Assembly (NCBI RefSeq): GCF_014645895.1
Contig: NZ_BMMP01000016.1
Coordinates: 110,594-174,593, forward strand
Length of the DNA: 64,000 bases
From: Streptomyces daqingensis
GTDB lineage: Bacteria > Actinomycetota > Actinomycetes > Streptomycetales > Streptomycetaceae
Reading direction: 5' to 3'
Shown here: positions 26,814-35,281 of the stretch, one piece after another
Position numbering within the stretch: the stretch's first letter is position 1
How the letters are laid out: each line of letters begins with the position of its first letter
Notes under the pieces: generated by a model
The model's database searches: none
Told to the model about the DNA's origin: nothing
The model's input: the letters and a program-made list of their open reading frames with translations, nothing else
Made by a program: the position numbers and the translations under genes

Positions 26814-27752
26814 ATGACGCGTCCCGCAGTTCCCGCCCACGTGATCCGTCCCGAAGGCCCCTGGACGCACCGGGACGTCGCCGCGAACGGGGCGCGTTTC
26901 CACATCGCCGAGACGGGTGACGGACCGCTCGTCCTGCTGCTGCACGGATTCCCGCAGTACTGGTGGACGTGGCGGCACCAGATGACGGCGCTCGCCGACG
27001 CCGGGTTCCGCGCCGTCGCCATGGACCTGCGCGGTGTCGGCGGCAGCGACCGCACACCGCGCGGTTACGACCCGGCCAACCTCGCCCTCGACGTGACCGG
27101 TGTCATCCGCTCGCTCGGCGAACCCGACGCCGCGCTCGTCGGCCACGACCTCGGCGGCTACCTGGCGTGGACGGCAGCCGTCATGCGGCCGAAGCTGATC
27201 CGGCGACTGGCCGTCTCCTCGATGCCCCACCCGCGGCGCTGGCGGGCGTCGATGCTCAAGGACGTGCGGCAGACGGCGGCCGGCTCGTACATCTGGGGAT
27301 TCCAGCGTCCGTTCGTGCCGGAGCGTCAACTCGTCGCTGACGAGGGTGAGTTGGTGGGCAAGCTCGTGCGTGGCTGGGGCGGCCCCCGGTTCTCCGAGCA
27401 GCCCGATTCCGACGAGGCGGTCGACCGCTACCGGCAGGCCATGTGCATCCCCTCCACTGCGCACTGCTCCGTCGAGCCGTACCGCTGGCTGGTGCGTTCG
27501 CTCGCGCGTCCGGACGGGATCCAGTTCAACCGGCGGATGAAGCGCCCGGTCCGGGTTCCGACGCTGCAACTGCACGGGTCCCTCGATCCGGTGCTGCGTA
27601 CGCGGAGCTCGGCCGGGTCGGGGCAGTACGTCGAAGCGCCGTACCGCTGGCGGTTGTTCGACGGTCTGGGCCACTGGCCGCACGAGGAGGACCCGGCCGC
27701 CTTCTCGTCCGAGCTCATCGGCTGGCTGAAGGACCCCGAACCCGACAGGTGA
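26814..27752 (+). CDS. alpha/beta hydrolase, epoxide hydrolase type
   Basis: The 312-residue protein has the oxyanion motif HGFPQYWWTW and the nucleophile elbow VGHDLGGY, with Asp as nucleophile, followed by the late His in GLGHWPHEEDP. Asp in the elbow, together with the HGFPQ motif, is characteristic of epoxide hydrolases and haloalkane dehalogenases rather than of serine esterases. The lid domain (about 140-220) contains candidate tyrosines. It is cytoplasmic, with no signal peptide. The substrate is unknown. Confidence 0.85.
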   Translation: MTRPAVPAHVIRPEGPWTHRDVAANGARFHIAETGDGPLVLLLHGFPQYWWTWRHQMTALADAGFRAVAMDLRGVGGSDRTPRGYDPANLALDVTGVIRSLGEPDAALVGHDLGGYLAWTAAVMRPKLIRRLAVSSMPHPRRWRASMLKDVRQTAAGSYIWGFQRPFVPERQLVADEGELVGKLVRGWGGPRFSEQPDSDEAVDRYRQAMCIPSTAHCSVEPYRWLVRSLARPDGIQFNRRMKRPVRVPTLQLHGSLDPVLRTRSSAGSGQYVEAPYRWRLFDGLGHWPHEEDPAAFSSELIGWLKDPEPDR

Positions 27753-27912
27753 CGCATGGTCCGGGCGGGCGGGGGCACCCGTGCGGACGGAGCGCGCCGC
27801 TCGGACACCGCCGCTCACGCTTCGCCCACGCGACCGACACGTGCCCCCCGCATACTCATTTGATGGCCCGTCAGACGGTTACCGGCCTCGGCGCCCGGGC
27901 AGAGTGCGCTGT

Positions 27913-28101
27913 ATGGGCTGGACGCACGACTACCGTGACGTGGCACGTAAGAGCAGCGGACTGAAAGGGCTGGTCCCTGTGCAGCGAACGGGGCGCAACC
28001 GCCCCGATCGGCTCGGGATCATCGGCGAACCAGGGATTCCACATCTTCTCCGCCGTCGCGCGCGCTGGTTCGGCGCACGGCTGCGGCATCCACGCGGCTG
28101 A
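27913..28101 (+). CDS. possible small hypothetical protein
   Basis: A 62-codon frame begins MGWTHDYRDV. Its first half has mixed residue composition and moderate third-position GC; the second half is Arg-rich. There is no clear ribosome site. I think similar N-termini occur in small Streptomyces proteins, but I cannot confirm this. It fills part of a 580-base gap in which I see nothing else convincing. Confidence 0.3.
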   Translation: MGWTHDYRDVARKSSGLKGLVPVQRTGRNRPDRLGIIGEPGIPHLLRRRARWFGARLRHPRG

Positions 28102-28332
28102 ACCGCACCAGCGGATCACGCGTGCACTGACGAGACGCCGGCCGCCAGCGCATCGCGCTGTCGGCCGACGGCCCGGCGTACGCCGGGAGTTGGGCCGGCG
28201 CTCCTGAGCGGGCCGTTGCCGGCGCGCACCCCGCCGTGGGGCCCGCGTGTGCCGGCAGGGGCCAGGGCGGACCCCGTCGCCGCAGCGGCGGGTCGGCTTG
28301 GCTTCAGGCTTCCGATCCGTCAGACCGCCGGC
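28102..28332. other. intergenic region between convergent genes
   Basis: This GC-rich spacer lies downstream of the minus-strand protease gene. It shows no convincing frame and no strong terminator-type hairpin. Confidence 0.35.
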
Positions 28333-29541
28333 TCACATCGCGCAGGTCTGGCTGTCGGCCCGCTTCGCGACGCTGCGGCCCCGCACCGCGTCGGAGCGCA
28401 CCTCGTCGGCGGTCAGCGCGTACCCGGTGCGTGAGTCGTCGAGCGACTTGGCGAAGACGACTCCGTAGACCTTGCCGTCGGGCGTGAGGAGCGGGCCTCC
28501 GCTGTTGCCCTGGCGGATCGTGGTGTGCAGCGAGTAGATGTCGCGCCTCACCTTGTCGCGGTGGTAGATGTCGGGGCCGTCGGCGTCGACCCGGCCCCGC
28601 ACCCTCGCGGCGCGGACGTCGTACCCGCCGTTCTCCGGGAAGCCCGCGACGATGGCGCCGTCGCCCCGCTTCGCGTCCTTGCCCGCGAACTCCAGTGCCG
28701 GTGCCTCCAGGGCGGGGACGTCGAGGACGGCAACGTCCCGCTTCCAGTCGTACAGCACGACCTCGGCGTCGTAGACCCGGCCCTCACCGCCGACCTGCAC
28801 GGTCGGCTCCAGCACTCCCCCGACCACGTGGGCGTTCGTCATCACCCGGTGCCGGCCGTAGACGAAGCCGGTGCCCTCGAGGACCTTGCCGCACCTGGTG
28901 GCCGTACCGAGGACCTTGACGATGCTGCGCTTGGCCTCGGCCGCGACCGGCGACTTCGCCAGCTTCGGGTCGGGCGCCGGGACGGAGGTGATCGGCTCGT
29001 CGGAGAAGGGAGAGAAGACCTGCGGCAGCCCGTTCTGCGCGAGCGTCGAGGAGAAGTCGTTGAACCAGCTGTCCGCCTGCTGCGGCAGCACGCGTGAAAC
29101 CCCCAGCAGCACGCTCGAGTTGCGCACCTCCTTGCTGACGGCCGGCAGGGACGTGCCCGCGAGGGCGGACCCGATGAGCCACGCCACGAGCAGCATCGCC
29201 ACCACGTTCACCAGCGCCCCACCCGTGGCGTCCAGCGCCCGGGCGGGCGTCCACGTGATGTGCTGCCGCGCCTTGTTGCCGAGATGCGTGGTGAACGCCT
29301 GGCCGACGGACGCGCAGACGATGACGAGCACCACGGCCCCCACCACCGCGGCCGTGCCTGGCCGTGAATCGTCCGTCACCCGCTCCCAGACGAAGGGCAG
29401 CAGATAGACGGCGACGAGGCCGCCGCCGAGGAAGCCGGCAACCGAGAGGATGCCGACGATGAAGCCCTGCCGGTAGCCCACGACGGCGAACCACACGGCG
29501 GCGAGCAGGAGCACGAAGTCCAGCGCGTTCACGGAAGCCAC
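28333..29541 (-). CDS. MarP-type membrane serine protease (CvpA + trypsin domains)
   Basis: The 402-residue protein has four membrane helices in the first 165 residues (CvpA/colicin V production-like domain) and a trypsin-like protease domain outside. The catalytic triad is His in MTNAHVV, Asp in RDVAVLDV, and Ser in IRQGNSGGPLL. This matches mycobacterial MarP, which protects against acid stress and processes cell-wall hydrolases. I keep the GTG at 29541; a second GTG three codons in is possible. The gene lies downstream of the Nudix and nth genes on the same strand. Confidence 0.92.
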   Translation of the reverse strand: MASVNALDFVLLLAAVWFAVVGYRQGFIVGILSVAGFLGGGLVAVYLLPFVWERVTDDSRPGTAAVVGAVVLVIVCASVGQAFTTHLGNKARQHITWTPARALDATGGALVNVVAMLLVAWLIGSALAGTSLPAVSKEVRNSSVLLGVSRVLPQQADSWFNDFSSTLAQNGLPQVFSPFSDEPITSVPAPDPKLAKSPVAAEAKRSIVKVLGTATRCGKVLEGTGFVYGRHRVMTNAHVVGGVLEPTVQVGGEGRVYDAEVVLYDWKRDVAVLDVPALEAPALEFAGKDAKRGDGAIVAGFPENGGYDVRAARVRGRVDADGPDIYHRDKVRRDIYSLHTTIRQGNSGGPLLTPDGKVYGVVFAKSLDDSRTGYALTADEVRSDAVRGRSVAKRADSQTCAM

Positions 29542-29658
29542 CGTTTCATGCGGGCCCAGGAGCCCGGACGGGGGACCCGGTCGCGGGTACGGGGCAGCGG
29601 GGCCGCCGGGCCGTCCAGCACGTCATTCGTCTCTTCTCCTCGTCGGGTGGAAGGCGGC

Positions 29659-30390
29659 TCACGCACGCCAGTCGAGGGGTACCCGCCTGTCGCGGTCCCA
29701 GGGCCTCTCCCATCCGGCGTGGTGCAGGATCCGGTCGATGACGCCCGCGGTGAAGCCCCACACGAGGGCCGGCCCGACGCTGAAGGCCGGGCCGGTGTGG
29801 CCCGAGGGATGAGCCGCCATGGCGCGGTTCGCCGGGTCCGCCAGCTCGGAGACGGGGACCGTGAAGACCCGCGCCGTCTCCGCGGGGTCGACGGGCTCCA
29901 CCGGAGTGGGGCGGCGCCACCAGGCCAGTACGGGCGTGACCACGAAATCGCTCACCGGGATGTACAGCGCCGGCAGCGTCGCGAAGATCTGCACCCCCGA
30001 CGGGTCGAGGCCGGTCTCCTCCTCCGCCTCGCGCAGCGCGGCCCGCAGCGGGCCGTCGCCGTCCGGGTCGCCGTCCTCCGGATCGAGGGCGCCGCCGGGG
30101 AACGAGGGCTGGCCCGCATGGGAGCGGAGGCTGGACGCCCGCTCCATCAGCAGCAGTTCCGGCCCGTCGGCGCCCTCGCCGAAGAGCACGAGCACCGCCG
30201 AGCGGCGCCCCTCCCCGTCGGCCGGAGGCAGGAACCGGCTCAGCTGGCGGGCCTCGAGGGTGCCGGCGGCCCGCGCCACGGGCGTCAGCCAGTCCGGCAG
30301 GCCGCTGTCGTCGACGTCCACGGGGGCCGCGGGACGGCCGCCGTGGAGCGCGGAGCCGTCGCACGCCGGGCCTGTACGAGGTCCGCTCAC
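29659..30390 (-). CDS. Nudix hydrolase, CoA pyrophosphatase type
   Basis: The 243-residue protein has a Nudix box beginning SFPGGALDPEDG and continuing AALREAEEETGLDP, with the catalytic REAEEE core intact. Just before it is the segment LLLMERASSLRSHAGQ, the CoA-pyrophosphatase (UPF0035/NudL) marker. It should cleave CoA or related nucleoside diphosphate derivatives. The GTG start overlaps the nth stop as GTGA, so the two genes are translationally coupled. Confidence 0.9.
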   Translation of the reverse strand: MSGPRTGPACDGSALHGGRPAAPVDVDDSGLPDWLTPVARAAGTLEARQLSRFLPPADGEGRRSAVLVLFGEGADGPELLLMERASSLRSHAGQPSFPGGALDPEDGDPDGDGPLRAALREAEEETGLDPSGVQIFATLPALYIPVSDFVVTPVLAWWRRPTPVEPVDPAETARVFTVPVSELADPANRAMAAHPSGHTGPAFSVGPALVWGFTAGVIDRILHHAGWERPWDRDRRVPLDWRA

Positions 30391-31412
30391 CGGGCCGCCC
30401 CGTTGCCGCCCAGCGGAGGGGCCGGCGTCCCCGGATAGTCGGGCGGGGGCTTGAGACGCTGGCCGGGCTGGCCGCCCATCTCGTACTTGAGCAGCTTCTT
30501 CGCCTTCTCCGGATCGACCTCCCCCTCGCCGTACGAGGGGCACAGCTGCGCTATCGGGCACGCGCCGCACGCCGGCTTGCGCGAATGGCAGATGCGCCGG
30601 CCGTGGAAGATCGTCCGGTGCGAGAACATCGTCCACTCGCTCTTGGGGAGCAGGTCCGCGATCTCCGTCTCGACCTTGTCCGCGTCCGTCTGCTCAGTGA
30701 GCTTCCAGCGGCGCACGAGCCGGCCGAAGTGCGTGTCGACGGTGAGGCCCGGCACGCCGAACGCGTTGCCGAGCACCACGAAGGCGGTCTTGCGGCCCAC
30801 GCCCGGCAGCGAGACCAAGTCCTCTATCCGGCCGGGGACCTCGCCGCCGAACCTGTCGCACAGCGCCGCGGACAGGCCGAGCACGGACTTGGCCTTGGCC
30901 CGGAAGAAGCCCGTCGGACGGAGGATCTCCTCGAGCTTCTCGGGGTCCGCCGCGGCCATGTCCTCCGGCGTGGGGTACGCGGCGAAGAGCGCCGGGGTCG
31001 TCTGGTTGACGCGCAGGTCCGTGGTCTGGGCGGAGAGCACCGTGGCGACGAGGAGCTGGAAGGGGTTCTCGAAGTCGAGCTCGGGGTGCGCGTAGTAGTA
31101 CACCTCGCTCAGCTCGCGGTTGATGCGGCGGGCGCGGCGGACCTTGGCGAGACGGGACTCGGCGGCCGGGGGCCTGGCGGGCGTCTTCGCGGCGACAGGC
31201 TTCTTCGCAGGCGTCCTGCCCGCGGAGGTCTTCTTGGCGGCATCGGACTTCTTCGCGGTCGCCTTCTTCGCCGTGGCGTCCGTCGGGGCTGCCTTCCCCG
31301 TGGCCTTCCGCGTGACGGCCCTTTTCGCTCCCGCCCCCGCGGCCGCTTCCTCCGCCTTCGCCTGGCTTGTTCTCTTCACGGGCTCCTGTTCGCCCACAGC
31401 GGAATCTCCCAT
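30387..31412 (-). CDS. nth: endonuclease III with Lys/Ala-rich N-terminal extension
   Basis: Nth removes oxidised pyrimidines and nicks the resulting abasic site. The helix-hairpin-helix LPGVGRKTAFVVLG contains the catalytic Lys, the catalytic Asp lies in VDTHFGRL, and the four [4Fe-4S] cysteines are in CHSRKPACGACPIAQLC. The first 80 or so residues are a histone-like Ala/Lys-rich extension that is absent from E. coli Nth. The start is uncertain: candidates are the ATG at 31412, a GTG at 31421 and a GTG at 31379. Coupled downstream is the Nudix gene; upstream, divergent, is crp. Confidence 0.93.
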   Translation of the reverse strand: MGDSAVGEQEPVKRTSQAKAEEAAAGAGAKRAVTRKATGKAAPTDATAKKATAKKSDAAKKTSAGRTPAKKPVAAKTPARPPAAESRLAKVRRARRINRELSEVYYYAHPELDFENPFQLLVATVLSAQTTDLRVNQTTPALFAAYPTPEDMAAADPEKLEEILRPTGFFRAKAKSVLGLSAALCDRFGGEVPGRIEDLVSLPGVGRKTAFVVLGNAFGVPGLTVDTHFGRLVRRWKLTEQTDADKVETEIADLLPKSEWTMFSHRTIFHGRRICHSRKPACGACPIAQLCPSYGEGEVDPEKAKKLLKYEMGGQPGQRLKPPPDYPGTPAPPLGGNGAAR

Positions 31413-31677
31413 CGCGCTCACCCGTCCGGCCCCGCTCCGCGTGCGCTCACCGGGGCAATGGACACCCGGCCAGACTAGAGGGACCCGATGACATCCGCCC
31501 CGCACGAAGGCAATTCACAGCCCAATCGGCCCCCTGCCTTCGGGGGTGCGGGGTGCGTGCGTCAAACTTGTGACTGATCGCACTGTTTCACCCTCCGGCA
31601 TCATGGGGTTCTACGGTCCCCTCGGCCCCCGGGCCGGGGAGGTTTCATCCATGGGCAGGTCGACAAGGAGAGAACTC

Positions 31678-32352
31678 GTGGACGACGTTCTGCGGCGCGC
31701 CCCACTCTTCGCGGCGCTCGATGAGGAGCAAGCCGCTGAGCTGCGCGCCTCCATGTCGGAGACCACGCTCGCGCGCAGTGAGGCCCTCTTCCACGAGGGC
31801 GACCCGGGCGACCGTCTCTACGTAGTGACCGAGGGGAAGGTGAAGCTCCACCGCACCTCCCCGGACGGCCGCGAGAACATGCTGGCCGTCCTGGGGCCCG
31901 GCGAGCTGATCGGCGAGCTGTCCCTCTTCGACCCGGGCCCGCGCACGGCCACCGCCTCCGCGCTGACCGAGGTCAAGCTGCTCGGACTGGGCCACGGGGA
32001 CCTGCAGCCCTGGCTCAACGTGCGTCCCGAGGTCGCCTCCGCCCTGCTCCGCGCCATCGCGCGCAGGCTGCGCCGCACCAACGACTCGATGTCCGACCTC
32101 GTCTTCTCGGACGTCCCGGGCCGCGTCGCCAAGCAGCTCCTGGACCTGTCGCGCCGCTTCGGCGTGCAGTCCGAAGAAGGCATCCACGTCGTGCACGACC
32201 TCACGCAGGAAGAGCTGGCCCAGCTCGTGGGCGCCTCCCGCGAGACGGTGAACAAGGCCCTCGCCGACTTCGCCGGACGCGGATGGCTGCGCCTCGAGGC
32301 CCGCGCCGTGATCCTGCTCGACATCGAGCGGCTGGCCAAGCGGAGCCGCTGA
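31678..32352 (+). CDS. crp: Crp/Fnr family transcription regulator Crp
   Basis: The 224-residue regulator starts at the GTG at 31678, preceded by AAGGAGAG. Residues 1-120 form the cyclic-nucleotide-binding beta-barrel (EGDPGDRLYVVTEG, GPGELIGELSLF, RTATASAL). The C-terminal winged helix contains TQEELAQLVGASRETVNKAL. Length and sequence match Streptomyces Crp (SCO3571), which governs spore germination, development and antibiotic production. It diverges from nth and is closed by a bidirectional terminator. Confidence 0.95.
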   Translation: MDDVLRRAPLFAALDEEQAAELRASMSETTLARSEALFHEGDPGDRLYVVTEGKVKLHRTSPDGRENMLAVLGPGELIGELSLFDPGPRTATASALTEVKLLGLGHGDLQPWLNVRPEVASALLRAIARRLRRTNDSMSDLVFSDVPGRVAKQLLDLSRRFGVQSEEGIHVVHDLTQEELAQLVGASRETVNKALADFAGRGWLRLEARAVILLDIERLAKRSR

Positions 32353-32372
32353 CACGCGCCAGAAGCAGTTCA

Positions 32373-32404
32373 TAAGGGGCGTCCTCTTCGGAGGGCGCCC
32401 CTTA
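32373..32404. terminator. bidirectional terminator between crp and hydrolase gene
   Basis: TAAGGGGCG at 32373-32381 pairs with CGCCCCTTA at 32396-32404, and the stem is extended inward by TCCTC/GAGG around a short loop. It lies between two convergent genes, 21 bases after the crp stop. Confidence 0.8.
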
Positions 32405-32482
32405 CGTTCGCCACCGCGCGGGACGCGGCCGCCGTGCGCCGGGAGGCGGGCCGGCCCATGGGAGACGGGCCGCGCCGCTCCG

Positions 32483-33325
32483 TCAGGGCGTCTCCGGAGA
32501 GATCCCCCGCTCGCGCAGATACACGAGCTGTGCACGCACCGACAGCTCCGCCGCGGGCCACAGGGACCGGTCGACGTCGGCGTAGACGTGCGCGACCACC
32601 TCGGAGGGCGTGCGGAAGCCGCTGCGCACAGCGGTCTCGATCTGCGCGAGACGTTGCCGGCGGTGCGCCAGGTAGAAGTCGACGACTCCCTGGGCGTCCT
32701 CCAGGACCGGACCGTGCCCCGGCAGGACGGTCGACACCCCGTCGTCCGCGGTCAGCGACCGGAGCCGGCGCAGCGAGTCCAGGTAGTCGCCCAGCCGTCC
32801 GTCCGGGTGCGCCACGACAGTCGTACCGCGCCCCAGCACCGTGTCGCCCGTCAGTACGGCGCCCTCCGCGGGCAGGTGGAAGCAGAGCGAGTCGGCGGTG
32901 TGGCCGGGGGTCGGCACCACGCGCAGTTCGAGACCGCCGGTGTCGACGACGTCGCCCGCGGCCAGGCCCTCGTCCCCGAGGCGGAGGGCCGGATCGAGCG
33001 CCCGTACGGACGTTCCCGACAGTTCCGCGAACCGTGCCGCGCCCTCCGCGTGGTCGGGATGGCCGTGGGTGAGCAGGGTGAGCGCCACGCGCTTCCCCGC
33101 GCGCTCTGCCGTGTCGATCACGTGGCGCAGGTGTTCCTCGTCGAGCGGACCGGGGTCGACGACGACGGCGAGATCGGAGTCCGGCTCGGCGACGATCCAG
33201 GTGTTCGTGCCGTCGAGGGTCATGGCGGAGGGATTCGGGGCCAGCACGCAGTGGGCGCGGGCGGTCGCCGGGCCGCTGATCACGCCGCCGCGCGGCTGGC
33301 CGGGCAGGGAGGCGGCGGCGGTCAT
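32483..33325 (-). CDS. metallo-beta-lactamase-fold hydrolase (glyoxalase II/LACTB2-like)
   Basis: The 280-residue cytoplasmic enzyme has the metal motif LTHGHPDHAEG, the later His in PTPGHTADS, the bridging Asp in VLTGDTVLG and the terminal His in VLPGHGP. The C-terminal helical segment (FYLAHRRQRLAQIE) is typical of LACTB2-type hydrolases. Its ATG lies inside the stop of the upstream Nudix gene (ATGA), so the pair is co-translated. The substrate is unknown; thioesters or RNA ends are known for relatives. Confidence 0.9.
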   Translation of the reverse strand: MTAAASLPGQPRGGVISGPATARAHCVLAPNPSAMTLDGTNTWIVAEPDSDLAVVVDPGPLDEEHLRHVIDTAERAGKRVALTLLTHGHPDHAEGAARFAELSGTSVRALDPALRLGDEGLAAGDVVDTGGLELRVVPTPGHTADSLCFHLPAEGAVLTGDTVLGRGTTVVAHPDGRLGDYLDSLRRLRSLTADDGVSTVLPGHGPVLEDAQGVVDFYLAHRRQRLAQIETAVRSGFRTPSEVVAHVYADVDRSLWPAAELSVRAQLVYLRERGISPETP

Positions 33326-34326
33326 GCCGTGCTCCCGTCTCCCGTCGCACTGTCCGCGACGGCACTGTCCGGCATTCCACTGTCCGCGCCGCCGCCCGCG
33401 CTGTCGCTCGCGGACGCCGCTCCAGGCCGGGTGCTGTCCACGTCGACGCGCTTGGTGAACTCGTCGTGGCCCGGCCAGCTGAGCACGACCTGGCCGTCCT
33501 CCAGCCGTGCCTCCGCGAGCACCGGCGAGAGGTCCCGCCGCGCACTCGCCCGCAGCGCCTCGGCCGCCGAACCGTACGGAGCGAGCTGGCGCAGCATGGC
33601 GATCGTGGGCGGCATCATGAGCAGCTCGCCGCGGTCGTAGCCGCCGGCCGCGTCGTCGGGACGCGTCCAGACCGTGCGGTCCGCCTCGGTCGACGCGTTG
33701 CGGGTGCGCTGGCCCTCCGGGAGCGCGGCCACGAAGAACCAGGTGTCGTAGCGGCGTGCCTCGAACTCGGGGGTGATCCAGTGCGACCAGCCGCCCAGCA
33801 GGTCGCTGCGGAGGACCAGGCCGCGCTGCTGCAGGAAGTCGGCGAAGGACAGTTCGTGCGCGACGAGAGCCGCGCGGTCGCGTTCCCAGTCGTCACCTGT
33901 CGTGTCGTCCACGACGCTCGACTCGTCCGGGCCGGCGAGCAGTACGCCCGCCTCCTCGAACGTCTCGCGCACGGCCGCGCAGACGATCGCCTGAGCGGTC
34001 GCCTCGTCCGTACCGAAACGTTCCGCCCACTCCGTACGGGAGGGGCCCGCCCAGCCGTCGCCGGGCCTGCGGCCGCCGGTGCCCCAGTGCTCGTCGCGCG
34101 GGTCGACGCCGCCGCCGGGGTAGGCGTACGCGCCGCCCGCGAAGGGCATGGACGTGCGCCGCCGCAGCATGTACACCGATGGGCCGCCGCCGGGGGTGTC
34201 GCGCAGCAGCATGACCGTCGCGGCCAGCCGCGGCGTCACTGGCGTGAGCTCGCCCGCGGCCAGGGCGCGGATACGGGCCGGCCATTCCGGGGGGTACCAC
34301 TGACCGTTCGTGGAGGAGGACGACAT
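33322..34326 (-). CDS. Nudix hydrolase family protein (NUDT19-like)
   Basis: The 334-residue protein has a Nudix fold with the sequence AYAYPGGGVDPRDEH near the start and CAAVRETFEEAGVLLAG as the catalytic helix. A long insertion separates the two halves, as in the RP2/NUDT19 branch, which hydrolyses CoA species. The N-terminus is Ser-rich (MSSSSTNGQWYPPEW). It is the first gene of a two-gene unit with the metallo-beta-lactamase-fold hydrolase. Confidence 0.87.
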   Translation of the reverse strand: MSSSSTNGQWYPPEWPARIRALAAGELTPVTPRLAATVMLLRDTPGGGPSVYMLRRRTSMPFAGGAYAYPGGGVDPRDEHWGTGGRRPGDGWAGPSRTEWAERFGTDEATAQAIVCAAVRETFEEAGVLLAGPDESSVVDDTTGDDWERDRAALVAHELSFADFLQQRGLVLRSDLLGGWSHWITPEFEARRYDTWFFVAALPEGQRTRNASTEADRTVWTRPDDAAGGYDRGELLMMPPTIAMLRQLAPYGSAAEALRASARRDLSPVLAEARLEDGQVVLSWPGHDEFTKRVDVDSTRPGAASASDSAGGGADSGMPDSAVADSATGDGSTA

Positions 34327-34518
34327 GGGCGGATGCTACGGGCCCTCGCTGCGATGTTCGAGAGGGGCCAGGGGCCGCCTCGCCGACAGCGGCGCCCGGC
34401 CGGGGCCCGGCGCCGCAGGAAGGACGGGCACGCCGTCCCGCCTGCGGACGTCCGCCACGGCGCTGCGGTCACCTGCGCGAGCAGGACACTGAGACCACGC
34501 GCAGCCGCAGCGGCACAC

Positions 34519-34588
34519 GGTCAGTACAACGGCCCGCTTACGGACAGCGGTACGACGCGTAGCCGGTGCGACGCCAGGTCAGTACAAC
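34519..34588. repeat. pair of direct repeats GGTCAGTACAAC
   Basis: The 12-mer occurs at 34519-34530 and 34577-34588, 58 bases apart. It lies between the 3' end of the RidA gene and the 5' end of the minus-strand Nudix gene. It may be an operator for the Nudix gene or a remnant of sequence duplication. Confidence 0.5.
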
Positions 34589-34611
34589 CGGTCAGCGCGA
34601 CCCGCGCGCAG

Positions 34612-35085
34612 TCACTCCGACCAGTCGGCGAGCTCGACCTGGATCTCGACCTCGACCGGCGCGTCCATCGGGAGCACCGCGACGCCCACCGCGCTCCGCG
34701 CGTGCACGCCCCTGTCGCCGAGGACCTCGTGCAGCAGTTCACTGGCCCCGTTGAGCACCCCGGGCTGCCCTGTGAAGTCGGGCGCGGACGCCACGAAGCC
34801 GGTGACCTTCACGACACGGACGACGCGCTCCAGACCGCCCGCTACCGAAGCCACCGCCGCCAGCGCGTTCAACGCGCACGTACGCGCGAGGTCCTTGGCC
34901 TCCTCCGGCGTGACCTCCGCACCGACCTTGCCGGTCATCGGCAGCTTGCCGTCCACGAACGGCACCTGCCCCGCCGTGTAGACGTACCGCCCGCTGCGCA
35001 GCGCCGGAACGTACGCCCCCGCCGGAGTCGCCACGTCGGGCAGCGTGATGCCCAGCTCCGCGAGCCTGGCCTCGACGCTGCTCAC
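34612..35085 (-). CDS. RidA family protein (YjgF/YER057c/UK114)
   Basis: The 157-residue protein starts at a GTG preceded by GGGAGA. It has the RidA fold, with ALRSGRYVYTAGQVPF near the start and KVTGFVASAPDF in the middle. RidA proteins deaminate reactive enamines and imines. The C-terminal Arg of the active RidA site (R in SRAAV or ARSAV) is present as ARSAVGVAVLP. The gene overlaps the stop of the upstream DUF4177 gene as GTGA. It is slightly longer than E. coli RidA, as in the actinobacterial branch. Confidence 0.88.
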   Translation of the reverse strand: MSSVEARLAELGITLPDVATPAGAYVPALRSGRYVYTAGQVPFVDGKLPMTGKVGAEVTPEEAKDLARTCALNALAAVASVAGGLERVVRVVKVTGFVASAPDFTGQPGVLNGASELLHEVLGDRGVHARSAVGVAVLPMDAPVEVEIQVELADWSE

Positions 35086-35237
35086 TGCTTCTCCCGCTTC
35101 AGGTAGGCCACCAGCTGCTCGGAGTTGGGCCCCGGTACGACCTGGACGAGCTCCCAGCCGTCCTCGCCCCAGGTGTCCAGGATCTGCTTCGTCGCGTGGA
35201 CGAGCAACGGCACTGTCGAGTATTCCCACTTCGTCAT
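35082..35237 (-). CDS. DUF4177 small protein
   Basis: The 51-residue frame begins MTKWEYSTVPLLVHATKQI and ends in a Lys-rich tail. The core WGEDGWELVQVVPG is the DUF4177 signature (a beta hairpin with GW-E-L). Its stop TGA overlaps the GTG of the RidA gene, so the two are translationally coupled. It faces the plus-strand ArsA gene 45 bases away. No function is known for the family. Confidence 0.8.
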   Translation of the reverse strand: MTKWEYSTVPLLVHATKQILDTWGEDGWELVQVVPGPNSEQLVAYLKREKQ

Positions 35238-35281
35238 GGTGCCGAGCGTAGCCCGTCGGTTCCCTGGTTAGGCTCCCGGGC

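Noticed and set aside
27871..28119. A minus-strand frame of 82 codons between the hydrolase and protease genes
   Set aside because: Third-position GC is low for this genome (about 75 percent) and it overlaps another possible frame. No ribosome site is present.
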